This document shows, piece by piece, positions 1 through 7,616 of a stretch of DNA of 10,036 nt; within the stretch, counting starts at the first letter, position 1; every line of letters begins with the position of its first letter. This DNA is from Bacteroidales bacterium. Its GTDB lineage: Bacteria; Bacteroidota; Bacteroidia; Bacteroidales; VadinHA17. A model generated the notes under the pieces. The model saw only the letters and a program-made list of their open reading frames with translations. It did no database searches and was not told the origin of the DNA. The stretch lies in assembly GCA_003157055.1 (NCBI GenBank), contig PMIG01000259.1:1-10036 (forward strand). The letters run 5' to 3'. Made by a program: the position numbers and the translations under genes.

Positions 1-1107
1 AGGTTCTCAAAAATTGTGGTTTTAATACAATTTTTTATCACAGTACTGCTCATATGTTCTCTTATAGTTACCCGGGCACAAATCAGATACATGAAAAACG
101 TACCTCTTGGTTTTGATGTATCAGGTGTGATGATGGTCGAGGATCTTTCAGATCAGGTTATGAGGAATACCGGGAATTTAAAAATGGAGTTGGAGAAGCT
201 GCCATTTGTTCAAGGCGTTGGTGCATCTCATCATCAAATGGGTGGAAGGTGCAGCGGCCAGTCGATAGCTTTGCTCAACAATCAAGAAGAAAAGCCAATA
301 AAAGAATACAGAGTTTCATCCGGGTTTTGTGAAACAATGAAGTTACAGCTTATTGAAGGTGAGTTTTTTAATCGCGAAACGACCAATGGGAATGACATTA
401 TTCTAAACGAAGCGGCAATCAAGATGCTTGGTGTAGAGTATACGCCGGGAATGAGGGTGCTCTATAAAGATGAGCCTGCTGTAGTTTCAGGCATTGTTAA
501 GGACTTTTATTACGACGGATATGCCGGAAATAGTATTGACCCACTTGTGCTTCGGCAGATCAATGATTATGCTTCCACATTTTATATACGCACGAATGGG
601 AACTTATCTCCGGATCAGCAAAAACAGATTGTTGCAGTTTTTAAGCAGTTTGACACTGAGAATATACCAACATTTATTCCCCTTGGCGATATATACAAAG
701 CCAAGTTTGAAAAGGACGAACAAGTGTTTACCATGGTCTCCTGGGGGACCTATCTTGCTATCCTGCTAAGCTTCGTGGGAATACTGTCATTATCTGTGTT
801 GAATGTTGAACGCCGGACCAAAGAGATTGGGATACGAAAGATTGTAGGCAGCAGCGAAGGTGAGATTATCAGAAATCTGTTAGGCGAAACAATTTTATTG
901 ATAACCATTGCTTCCCTCTTCGCTTTCGGAGTATCATATTATTTATTGTTGCATTGGTTAAGTCATTTTGCATTGAAAATCAGTATGCATGCCGGATATT
1001 TCATTATCAGCGGATTATTGGCATTTGTCATCGTCTTACTGGCAGTGAGCTGGCAGAGCTGGAAGGCAGCAACAATGAACCCGGTTAAGGCGCTGAGATA
1101 TGAATGA
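1..1107 (+). CDS. FtsX/MacB-type ABC transporter permease, C-terminal half (5' end outside window)
   Basis: The reading frame is open from base 1 and runs to TGA at 1105, giving 368 visible residues. The first residues (RFSKIVVLIQFF) align with about residue 409 of the 782-residue paralogue downstream, so roughly the first half lies left of the window. The GTG at 16 is not a real start. Visible parts are a membrane segment at about residues 8-27, a MacB-like extracytoplasmic domain (about 35-240), then the FtsX domain with three membrane segments near 248-268, 297-317 and 332-350. The FtsX signature RRTKEIGIRKIVGSS follows the first of these, and the family tail NPVKALRYE ends the protein. 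Members act in the inner membrane with a separate LolD/MacB-type ATPase, moving lipoproteins, peptides or drugs or passing mechanical force to the periplasm. No ATPase is visible here and the substrate cannot be told. Probably co-transcribed with the next gene, 100 bases on. Confidence 0.9.
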   Translation, partial: RFSKIVVLIQFFITVLLICSLIVTRAQIRYMKNVPLGFDVSGVMMVEDLSDQVMRNTGNLKMELEKLPFVQGVGASHHQMGGRCSGQSIALLNNQEEKPIKEYRVSSGFCETMKLQLIEGEFFNRETTNGNDIILNEAAIKMLGVEYTPGMRVLYKDEPAVVSGIVKDFYYDGYAGNSIDPLVLRQINDYASTFYIRTNGNLSPDQQKQIVAVFKQFDTENIPTFIPLGDIYKAKFEKDEQVFTMVSWGTYLAILLSFVGILSLSVLNVERRTKEIGIRKIVGSSEGEIIRNLLGETILLITIASLFAFGVSYYLLLHWLSHFALKISMHAGYFIISGLLAFVIVLLAVSWQSWKAATMNPVKALRYE

Positions 1108-1114
1108 CCCCCAA

Positions 1115-1128
1115 CCCCCAGCGGAGGG
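1115..1128 (+). terminator. C-rich hairpin after first permease gene (possible weak terminator)
   Basis: Five C residues, a three-base loop (AGC) and GGAGGG can pair as five GC pairs with one bulged A, seven bases after the stop codon. No T-run follows, so this is not a classical terminator. It may stabilise the 3' end of the message or only attenuate read-through into the next permease. A similar C-rich hairpin follows the second permease gene. Confidence 0.3.
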
Positions 1129-1207
1129 CTTAAAGACATAAAACAGAGATTTGAATTGAGATATAATGTTAATCGAAACCGTGATTTCTATTTCATAAAA
1201 TAATAAC

Positions 1208-3556
1208 ATGAAATACATTTTTCGCTATCTGAGAAAAAACAGCAGTTTTACCTTTATAAATATTGTGGGACTTGCTTTTGGATTCACATGTGCCATTCTT
1301 ATTCTTATGCATGTATCCAAGGAGAGTTCGTACAACAGCTCCTTGCCTGATCATGACAGAGTTTTCAACCTGGTGCAGAAAAGCCCTGACTCACCTTTAG
1401 GTAATACCACAATAAGTTATGCCCTTTCACCAATGCTGGCCGATTATTTTCCTGAAATAGAATACTTCGCCCGCACAGAAAATTTCAGTTCAATCAGTAA
1501 TTGTATTGTCTCTTATCAGGCTCCTGGCAAGAGCGATATATTGAGTTTCAATGAATATAACTTTTATCTTGCCGGCAGCAATTTATTTCAAATATTACAA
1601 TATCCTTTTATTGAGGGTACCGGCGAAAATGCCTTGAAAAATGCCAATTCCATCGTATTGTCGAAGGAATCAGCAGAAAAGTATTTTGGAAATGAATCGG
1701 CCCTGGGCAAAACCCTTATTCTAAACGATGATAAATTTTTCACGGTTTCTGGAGTGGTCGATATTCCCGAATATGTAACATTCCACTTTTCTATGCTTGT
1801 TCAAGAGACATCTTTGCGATCCGAATCCTATCTCAAAGGGTGGGACAGCAATGGCCAGCCATTCTTTAAGTTGAAAAGTAATGTCGATTACAAAGCCTTC
1901 AACAAAAAGATCGAGCATTTTTACGCTGAGCGTAAACCTGAAAACATCCGCAATCCTGAACTCCTGACCCTTTCATTGATTCCTGCCACAGAACGTCGAT
2001 TGTATTACAATAAAAATCCACTATGCCTTTTAATTTTTGCCGGAATTGTGGTTTTGGTTGTAAGTGTTTTAAATTATATAAACATGTCGACTTCGCTGGT
2101 TCAAAAACGAACATCTGAAATTGCACTTAAAAAGATATCAGGTGCCAGCAAAAATATTATAAGCCGGCAATTTTTACTGGAAACTTCGATAATTGGTTTT
2201 TTAGCTGTTCTTCTGGGGGACATCTTTTCTATAATAGGCAGCCCTATTTTCAGTAAACTTACTGGTTCAGATTTACTACCCTATTTAAAAAGCCATATCT
2301 CACTTTTCATCGCCATGAGTCTTTTACTCTGGCTTATTGTGTCGTTATCGGCAGGGTTTTACCCGGCATTGATTTTGTCAGGGGTAAAACCACTTACCTT
2401 ATTCAGAAAAAGCAGCAGACCAAAAACAGGTTTCCAAGGCAAGAATGTTTTGGTCATCTTTCAGTTTATAATTTCCATCATACTGGTTATTATAACATTA
2501 ATGGTGAATAAGCAATATCGGTTTATGACACGATTACCGCTGGGTTTCGATAACAAGATGGTAATGCAGATACCCTTAACCAACAAGCTAAAGGCAAGCT
2601 TTCTTAACTTAAAAGATGAACTAAAGAAGATTCCGGCGGTAAAAGATCTTTGTGCCGCTTCATCCATGCCTGCAGGAATACCAAATCATTCGGGTGTTAT
2701 GTGGATCGATGACAAAGGAGAAAAACATGAAGATTCGTTTGCTTTTGCTATAGTATCAGATGGTTATACGCAAACATTCGGCATGAATATGTCTGTTGGA
2801 AACGAGTTTGTTGACAAAAAATCTGAGGAACTTAAAGGGATAATTGTGAATGAAACCGCAGCAAGGATTCTGGGTTATGAAAACCCACTTGGGAAACAAA
2901 TTCAGTTTTGGGGCAAACAGAATGCAATTATTGGTATAGTAAAGGATTTTCAGAATAACTACATCTTCAACAGGGTTGCACCGATGGTAATGTCGGCTCA
3001 CCCCGACAACCAGGGATTCGCAAAATATCTGTTCATAAGCATATTGCCAGGTGACATCGAACGAACAATAAGAACTATCGAAAAAACAATTAAAAAAATC
3101 TCACCTGAATTTCCTTTTGAGTACAGCTTCACAAACGCTGAATTCGAAGGCTATATCAACGAAATAAAGCAAATTAACAACACCTTCAGGTTTGCCAGTG
3201 TAATTTCGATTTTACTTGCCATAATCGGTCTTGTTGCGCTTACCTATCAAGCAACACAATCGAGGATAAAAGAGATAGGTATCCGAAAAGTCAATGGAGC
3301 ACGAATAATTGAGGTTGTTGCGCTGCTAAACAATAGTTTTATGTGGGATATAATTATAGCGTATTTAATAGCTTGTCCGGTCGCATGGATGATTATAATC
3401 AGACTCTTGCAGGGTATCGATAACAAAACTACTATAACATGGTGGGTATTCTTATTAGCAGGGCTCATGGTAGGTTTTGTTGTCTTACTGACTGTTAGCT
3501 GGCAGAGCTGGCGGGCAGCATCAAGGAATCCGGTGGAAGCGCTCCGATATGAGTGA
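1208..3556 (+). CDS. FtsX/MacB-type ABC transporter permease, two-module form
   Basis: A full-length permease of 782 residues, the usual size for the large Bacteroidota form. Order of parts: N-terminal membrane segment (about 14-36, within FTFINIVGLAFGFTCAILIL), MacB-like extracytoplasmic domain (about 40-265), FtsX module with membrane segments near 271-293, 324-345 and 366-390, another membrane segment (412-434), a second extracytoplasmic domain (about 440-655), and a second FtsX module with segments near 661-681, 712-734 and 745-765. The post-membrane signature occurs twice, as RTSEIALKKISGASK (301) and RIKEIGIRKVNGA (686), so the protein is an internal duplication. It ends NPVEALRYE. The ATG at 1208 sits directly before the expected MKYIFRYLRKN start; no Shine-Dalgarno is seen. 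It is a tandem paralogue of the partial gene upstream. By family it works in the inner membrane with a separate ATPase, which is absent here. The substrate is unknown. Confidence 0.92.
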   Translation: MKYIFRYLRKNSSFTFINIVGLAFGFTCAILILMHVSKESSYNSSLPDHDRVFNLVQKSPDSPLGNTTISYALSPMLADYFPEIEYFARTENFSSISNCIVSYQAPGKSDILSFNEYNFYLAGSNLFQILQYPFIEGTGENALKNANSIVLSKESAEKYFGNESALGKTLILNDDKFFTVSGVVDIPEYVTFHFSMLVQETSLRSESYLKGWDSNGQPFFKLKSNVDYKAFNKKIEHFYAERKPENIRNPELLTLSLIPATERRLYYNKNPLCLLIFAGIVVLVVSVLNYINMSTSLVQKRTSEIALKKISGASKNIISRQFLLETSIIGFLAVLLGDIFSIIGSPIFSKLTGSDLLPYLKSHISLFIAMSLLLWLIVSLSAGFYPALILSGVKPLTLFRKSSRPKTGFQGKNVLVIFQFIISIILVIITLMVNKQYRFMTRLPLGFDNKMVMQIPLTNKLKASFLNLKDELKKIPAVKDLCAASSMPAGIPNHSGVMWIDDKGEKHEDSFAFAIVSDGYTQTFGMNMSVGNEFVDKKSEELKGIIVNETAARILGYENPLGKQIQFWGKQNAIIGIVKDFQNNYIFNRVAPMVMSAHPDNQGFAKYLFISILPGDIERTIRTIEKTIKKISPEFPFEYSFTNAEFEGYINEIKQINNTFRFASVISILLAIIGLVALTYQATQSRIKEIGIRKVNGARIIEVVALLNNSFMWDIIIAYLIACPVAWMIIIRLLQGIDNKTTITWWVFLLAGLMVGFVVLLTVSWQSWRAASRNPVEALRYE

Positions 3557-3581
3557 CCCCCCACTACCTCTCAGGTTCGGC

Positions 3582-3603
3582 TTCTCCCCCCAGGGGTGGA
3601 GAA
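3582..3603 (+). terminator. Strong GC hairpin between permease and fbp
   Basis: TTCTCC followed by CCC pairs with GGG and GGAGAA around a three-base loop (CAG), with one bulged T. An outer CCTCT (3567-3571) can also pair with AGAGG (3608-3612). It starts 26 bases after the permease stop and lies between convergent genes, where a bidirectional stop would be useful. Neither strand has the T-run of an intrinsic terminator, so the role is inferred from position and stability only. Confidence 0.4.
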
Positions 3604-3656
3604 AAGAAGAGGAGGGTAATCAGAATGACTGAAAGCCTACGATAGCGTATCTTATC

Positions 3657-3698
3657 AGGATTGAGGCACTTCGTTATGAACTATCAATTAATAGTTAG
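3657..3698 (+). pseudogene. Relic of the C-terminus of a third FtsX-type permease
   Basis: Read in frame from 3657, the DNA encodes R-IEALRYE-LSINS and then a TAG stop at 3696. IEALRYE (3660-3680) is the ending of this permease family: the two intact genes to the left end in VKALRYE and VEALRYE. Upstream the frame holds only a few unrelated residues back to a TGA at 3630, so no functional gene is present. The simplest reading is the scar of a third tandem paralogue, most of which was deleted, perhaps by recombination between copies. A chance match cannot be excluded because only seven residues agree. Confidence 0.38.
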
Positions 3699-3705
3699 TT
3701 GATAT

Positions 3706-4719
3706 TTAAGTATTTGAGCGAAGAAACTCCTCAATCTTCTTTATCATATTCTTTGATCCCGCGTAGAATGGAGAACGCTGATGAAGCGATCGGGGGACGA
3801 TATCAAGAATACGGTCCGTTCCGTTTGAGGCTTCACCGCCAGCCTGTTCAGCAATAAAAGCGATGGGGTTGCACTCATAGACAATCCTTAGCTTACCCTC
3901 GGGTGCGTTTTCATTCTGAGGATATAAAAAGACACCACCCATCAGCAGATTCCTGTGAAAATCCGAAACCAGCGATCCGATATATCTTGATGTGTACGGC
4001 CTGCCTGATTTCTCATCTTTCTCCTGACAAAACTTGATATATTTTTTTATTCCTGAAGGGAGATAGATATAGTTTCCTTCATTTATCGAATATATCTTAC
4101 CATCATCTGGAGTCTTAATACAGGGATGCGACAGGCAGAATTCACCGATGGAAGGATCGAGCGTGAACCCGTTGACGCCATTTCCCGTCGAATAGACAAG
4201 CATTGTAGAAGATCCATAGATTATATAGCCTGCAGCTGCCTGTTTTGATCCGCACTGAATAAAATCCTCATTAGTAACTTTTTCTCCACGTGGAGTCACC
4301 CTCCTGTAAATTGAGAATATTGAGCCTACAGATACATTATAATCAATGTTTGATGAACCGTCGAGCGGATCCATGCAAACGACATAATTCCCCTTTCTGG
4401 CAAATTTGTCAGTAAATACTATTTCGTTCTGATTTTCCTCGGTTGCTACTCCACAGCATTCTCCGCTTGCAAGAAGCGCATCGATAAATACTTTATCAGC
4501 AAAGACATCAAGCTTCTGCTGATTTTCTCCCTGGATATTTACTTCTCCCGACCGTCCAATGATATCGACAAGCCCGGCTTTGTTGATTTTCTTGTTTACA
4601 ATTTTTGCCGCGGTTCCGATATGATGAAGCAAGCTCGAAAGCTCCCCTTTGGCATACGGAAAATCTTTCTGACGCAGAGTCACAAAATCATTTAGTGTGG
4701 TTATCTTATAGCTATTCAT
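3706..4719 (-). CDS. fbp: Class I fructose-1,6-bisphosphatase
   Basis: Cytoplasmic enzyme that hydrolyses fructose 1,6-bisphosphate to fructose 6-phosphate, the committed gluconeogenic step. Counting from the ATG at 4719 (337 residues, the normal class I length), the landmarks are GENQQKLD (64-71), the metal-binding pair E94/E95 in TEEN, the signature DPLDGSSN (117-124) supplying D117 and D120, the substrate-loop region [15 protein letters not shown] (243-257), and YECNP with E282 as the last metal ligand. All catalytic residues are present. An in-frame GTG nine bases further out (4728) would add three residues; the ATG is preferred as the commoner start and because family alignment begins after it. 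Many Bacteroides carry instead the unrelated class III enzyme, so a class I copy points to other Bacteroidota lineages. It is divergent from lysC and convergent with the permeases. Effector sensitivity (AMP) cannot be judged by eye. Confidence 0.95.
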   Translation of the reverse strand: MNSYKITTLNDFVTLRQKDFPYAKGELSSLLHHIGTAAKIVNKKINKAGLVDIIGRSGEVNIQGENQQKLDVFADKVFIDALLASGECCGVATEENQNEIVFTDKFARKGNYVVCMDPLDGSSNIDYNVSVGSIFSIYRRVTPRGEKVTNEDFIQCGSKQAAAGYIIYGSSTMLVYSTGNGVNGFTLDPSIGEFCLSHPCIKTPDDGKIYSINEGNYIYLPSGIKKYIKFCQEKDEKSGRPYTSRYIGSLVSDFHRNLLMGGVFLYPQNENAPEGKLRIVYECNPIAFIAEQAGGEASNGTDRILDIVPRSLHQRSPFYAGSKNMIKKIEEFLRSNT

Positions 4720-4768
4720 TCTGATCACTAAGTTAAACTATTATTTCGAGCATCAGGCGATCCTCAGA

Positions 4769-4799
4769 ATTGGTTTTTAAAGCGGAAATCCTAATTTTA
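4769..4799 (+). promoter_or_regulatory. Candidate Bacteroidota promoter for lysC
   Basis: ATTG (4769-4772), a 19-base spacer and TAATTTTA (4792-4799) resemble the Bacteroidota consensus TTTG-N19-TAnnTTTG with one mismatch in each box. Transcription would start near 4806, leaving a leader of about ten bases before the ATG at 4816. The fit is fair and the region is AT-rich, so chance agreement is possible. No convincing match was found for fbp on the other strand of this 96-base divergent gap. Confidence 0.33.
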
Positions 4800-4815
4800 T
4801 AACAAATTTCATTTT

Positions 4816-6072
4816 ATGAAGGTCTACAAATTCGGAGGCGCCTCTGTAAAAGATGCAGCCGGAATTAAGAATCTCACTTCTATTATTTCAAAGGAGAAAG
4901 AGAGTCTTGTTGTTGTGGTTTCTGCATTCGGAAAAACGACCAACGCACTGGAGATGGTACTGAAAGCCTGGCTTGCAGGAGGAAATAGTTACAGGGACCA
5001 TCTCGATAATATCTACAGTTATCATGCAGCAGTTGCCGAAGAGTTATTTCCCTCCGGGAATTCGGCAAAAGGCAGAATTGATATGTCCTTTGCCATGTTG
5101 AAGGAATATCTTCTTAAGGCAAAGAAATCGCATTATGATTTTGAATATGATCAGGTTGTCTCGTATGGTGAGATATGGTCCACAATAATAGTTGCAGAAT
5201 ACCTGAAAAGGAGCGGGTTAAATGCTGCATGGGTCGATATCAGAAGTAGCCTGCTAACCGACGAAAGGTTCAGGGATGCCGATATTCTGTGGAATGAAAG
5301 CACCGGAAGAATTCAGAAAATATTTGACTTCAGCAAGTTCAGTATGTATGTTACACAGGGATTCATTGGAGGAACGATCAACGGCCAATCCACTACACTT
5401 GGCCGGGAAGGATCTGATTATACAGCAGCTATTATGGCAAACATGCTGGATGCGGATAGCGTTACTTTCTGGAAAGATGTACCTGGACTATTGAATGCCG
5501 ATCCCAAATGGATGCAGGATGCCCGGAAGCTCGAGGAAATGTCGTATAGGGAAGCAGTGGAAATGACGTTCTCGGGAGCAAAGGTCTTACATCCGAAGAC
5601 AATTAAACCACTCCAGAACAAGAACATTCCTCTTTTTGTAAAATCTTTTCTTAATCCATCGGAGAAAGGAACCATGGTTGTTGCTTCCCCGACTCTTACC
5701 AAAATACTGCCAGTTTACATAAGGAAAGAGAACCAGATTCTTATCTCTATCCTTCCGAAAGATTTTTCCTTTGCCATGAGTGATAATCTGAGCATGATAT
5801 TCCATTTATTCATGCTTAACGGCATAAAGGTAAATCTTGTCGAAGCCAGTGCTGTAAGCATTGATGTTTGCGTCGATGATGATAGACCAAAGGTAGAAAC
5901 CCTGCTTTCCTCCCTGAAAGATGATTATTCAATCATTTATAACGAGAATGCAGAACTTCTTTCAATACGGCATTACAATCAGGAAGCAATTGACAGGATT
6001 ACTAAAGACCGCGATATATTGCTTCAGCAGCGGACCAGGAGCACGGTCAGGTTTGTGGCAAGGAAGAATTAA
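4816..6072 (+). CDS. lysC: Aspartate kinase (monofunctional)
   Basis: Catalyses ATP-dependent phosphorylation of L-aspartate to 4-phospho-L-aspartate, the first step towards diaminopimelate/lysine, threonine and methionine; cytoplasmic. The 418-residue protein opens with the amino-acid-kinase motif KFGGASV (5-11; Ala where many enzymes have Thr). It continues with VSAFGKTTN (35-43), SYGE (116-119), TTLGREGSDYTA (193-204) and the nucleotide-site stretch KDVPGLLNADP (220-230). FSGAKVLHPKT (252-262) closes the kinase domain. The remaining 115 or so residues form a regulatory region with at least one ACT-like segment (about 305-385), so feedback control by an end-product amino acid is likely, though which one is not visible. 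There is no homoserine dehydrogenase domain, so this is not a ThrA/MetL-type fusion. No other gene of the pathway is adjacent. Convergent with pyrC. Confidence 0.94.
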   Translation: MKVYKFGGASVKDAAGIKNLTSIISKEKESLVVVVSAFGKTTNALEMVLKAWLAGGNSYRDHLDNIYSYHAAVAEELFPSGNSAKGRIDMSFAMLKEYLLKAKKSHYDFEYDQVVSYGEIWSTIIVAEYLKRSGLNAAWVDIRSSLLTDERFRDADILWNESTGRIQKIFDFSKFSMYVTQGFIGGTINGQSTTLGREGSDYTAAIMANMLDADSVTFWKDVPGLLNADPKWMQDARKLEEMSYREAVEMTFSGAKVLHPKTIKPLQNKNIPLFVKSFLNPSEKGTMVVASPTLTKILPVYIRKENQILISILPKDFSFAMSDNLSMIFHLFMLNGIKVNLVEASAVSIDVCVDDDRPKVETLLSSLKDDYSIIYNENAELLSIRHYNQEAIDRITKDRDILLQQRTRSTVRFVARKN

Positions 6073-6076
6073 GAAT

Positions 6077-6176
6077 GCCACCAAGGCTCTAAGACACTAA
6101 GAATCAAGAATCGCAAAGATCATATTTTTTTGTAATTACAACTTTGTGAACCTTAGTATCTTTGTGACTAAGTGGC
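6077..6176. repeat. Imperfect inverted repeat (REP/MITE-like) between lysC and pyrC
   Basis: The left arm (6077-6118, starting GCCACCAAGGCTCTAAGAC) and the right arm (6142-6176, ending ACTAAGTGGC) are roughly complementary, sharing GCCAC, CTAAG, a GATACTAAG-like core and CAAAG with several mismatches and a seven-base insertion in the left arm. The centre is AT-rich and includes the perfect 12-bp palindrome TTGTAATTACAA (6130-6141). The element fills the 112-base gap between convergent genes almost completely, so it may also serve as a bidirectional terminator. From memory, CCAAGG/ACACTAAG-type repeats of this kind are common between genes in Bacteroidota assemblies. No transposase or target-site duplication is visible. 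Confidence 0.6.
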
Positions 6177-6184
6177 GAAGAATC

Positions 6185-7528
6185 TTATCGGTTAAAAGAT
6201 AATCTCTGCCCCCGGTAATCTTCGTTAATGACACCATTATTATATACTATAGTCCCGTTTACAATGGTTGTCAGAACTTTTGATCTGAAAGTTGTTCCCT
6301 CGAACGGAGACCAGCCGCACTTATATAATATATTGTCCTTTGCTACGGTCCAGGAATTGTCCGGATCAACCAGACACAGGTCAGCCTTGTAGCCTTCCCT
6401 TAAAAATCCCCGTCCCTTAATATTAAAAAGTATGGCGGGGCTATGGCACATTTTATCGATTATTTTTTCAAGGGTGAAAGTATTCCTGTGCCACAATTCA
6501 AGCATAGCAACAAGCGAATGTTGAACGAGTGGGGCTCCTGATGGTGATTTGAAATAGGTGTTCGATTTTTCCTCGATGGTATGAGGAGCATGATCAGTAG
6601 CAATAACATCGATGAGGTCAGATTTCACAGCATCTGTGAGCGCTTCTCGATCGAACCTGGTCTTTATTGCCGGGTTCCATTTTATCCTGGAACCAAGTTC
6701 CTCATAGAAAGAATCGTCAAACCAGAGATGATGCACACAGACTTCCGCTGTAATCCTTTTTTCTGCCAGAGGGACCTTATTGCTAAGAAGTCTCATCTCA
6801 TCGGCAGTCGACAGGTGAAAAAGGTGAAGCCTGGTATTGAACTCCTTTGCAAGACTTACGGCAAAAGAAGAAGAACTGAAGCAGGCTTCCCGGCTTCGGA
6901 TAAGGGGATGCATTTTTATAGGCACATCCTCGCCATACTTCAGCCTGTATATCTCCTGGTTCTTCCTGATAATCTGTTCATCTTCGCAGTGTGCATTTAT
7001 TGTAAGATGAGCATTCTTAAACAGATTTCTCAACGCTTCTTTATTATCAACAAGCATGTTTCCTGTCGATGAACCCATAAAGACCTTGATCCCGCAAACC
7101 TCAGCAGGATTAACCTTCAATATTTCGCCAAGATTATCATTGGTCGCCCCGATGCAGAATGAGTAATTAATAAGTGAGTGTTCAGAGCCGAGCCTGTATT
7201 TTTCATTAAGTGTTTCTATTGTAATAGTTTGCGGTATAGTGTTTGGCATGTCCATGAATGAGGTTATGCCGCCAGCTGCTGCAGCCCGTGATTCGGTGAA
7301 TATATCTCCTTTATGGGTAAGCCCGGGTTCCCTGAAATGTACCTGGTCGTCAATGACTCCCGGGATCAGAATCAATCCCTGAGCATTGATGATTATTGCA
7401 TCAGATGGTTGCTCAGTCTCTCCAGGTGATGATATTGCTGAAATGATCTCATCCTTCACAAGCAGATCACCCTTGAATGATCGTCCCTCATTTACAATAG
7501 TAGCATTCCTGATTAATATGCTGGACAT
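6185..7528 (-). CDS. pyrC: Dihydroorotase, class I type, Bacteroidota subgroup
   Basis: Interconverts N-carbamoyl-L-aspartate and dihydroorotate in de novo pyrimidine synthesis; a zinc amidohydrolase of the cytoplasm. The 447 residues carry the barrel motif DDQVHFREPG (60-69), MPNT (94-97), K148 in GIKVF (the lysine carboxylated to bridge the metals), H180 in NAHCE, H238 in FHLST and D312 in ATDHAPH. The usual first ligand pair His-x-His is Gln-x-His here (Q62, H64). I recall the same Gln in other Bacteroidota dihydroorotases such as that of Porphyromonas gingivalis, so it appears to be a subgroup trait and not damage. GPLVQHS-like SGAPLVQHS (330-338) is in the substrate loop. The ATG at 7528 is the natural start, directly before SSILIRNATIVNEG. 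It lies 87 bases after the glycosyltransferase on the same strand and is probably co-transcribed with it. Confidence 0.94.
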   Translation of the reverse strand: MSSILIRNATIVNEGRSFKGDLLVKDEIISAISSPGETEQPSDAIIINAQGLILIPGVIDDQVHFREPGLTHKGDIFTESRAAAAGGITSFMDMPNTIPQTITIETLNEKYRLGSEHSLINYSFCIGATNDNLGEILKVNPAEVCGIKVFMGSSTGNMLVDNKEALRNLFKNAHLTINAHCEDEQIIRKNQEIYRLKYGEDVPIKMHPLIRSREACFSSSSFAVSLAKEFNTRLHLFHLSTADEMRLLSNKVPLAEKRITAEVCVHHLWFDDSFYEELGSRIKWNPAIKTRFDREALTDAVKSDLIDVIATDHAPHTIEEKSNTYFKSPSGAPLVQHSLVAMLELWHRNTFTLEKIIDKMCHSPAILFNIKGRGFLREGYKADLCLVDPDNSWTVAKDNILYKCGWSPFEGTTFRSKVLTTIVNGTIVYNNGVINEDYRGQRLSFNR

Positions 7529-7552
7529 CAGCTCTTTTTATAGTTTATTTTA

Positions 7553-7570
7553 TCTGACCGTTGTGTCAGA
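7553..7570 (-). promoter_or_regulatory. Small perfect hairpin in the leader of pyrC
   Basis: TCTGAC and GTCAGA form a perfect six-base stem around a six-base loop, 24 bases before the pyrC start codon on the minus strand. AT-rich sequence without a T-run follows it, so it is not an intrinsic terminator. It could protect or mark the mRNA end between the two genes, or bind a regulator. No known pyrimidine-regulator site was recognised. Confidence 0.3.
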
Positions 7571-7616
7571 GCACCTTTGTACCTTTGTACCTTTGTACCG
7601 CTGTACCATTCGTACC
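7571..7616. repeat. Short tandem repeat, unit TTTGTACC (8 bp)
   Basis: Three exact units (7576-7599) are flanked by a partial copy (GCACC, 7571-7575) and by two degenerate copies, GCTGTACC (7600-7607) and ATTCGTACC (7608-7616). The block touches the last base of the glycosyltransferase stop codon, so it lies just outside coding sequence. Copies such as this vary in number by slippage. Read on the plus strand, each junction of two exact units spells TACCTTTG, which fits the Bacteroidota -7 promoter box TAnnTTTG, but no matching -33 box was found. Confidence 0.75.

Noticed and set aside
4717..4728. GTG at 4728 as the start of fbp
   Set aside because: It adds only Met-Ile-Arg before an ATG; the ATG is the more usual start. 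Either choice leaves the enzyme unchanged, so this remains a minor uncertainty.
6581..7072. 163-codon open frame on the plus strand
   Set aside because: It lies wholly inside pyrC on the opposite strand, has no family features, and pyrC is conserved across its whole length.
7571..7616. Possible CRISPR array
   Set aside because: The units are 8 bases and directly adjacent, without spacers; this is a simple tandem repeat.
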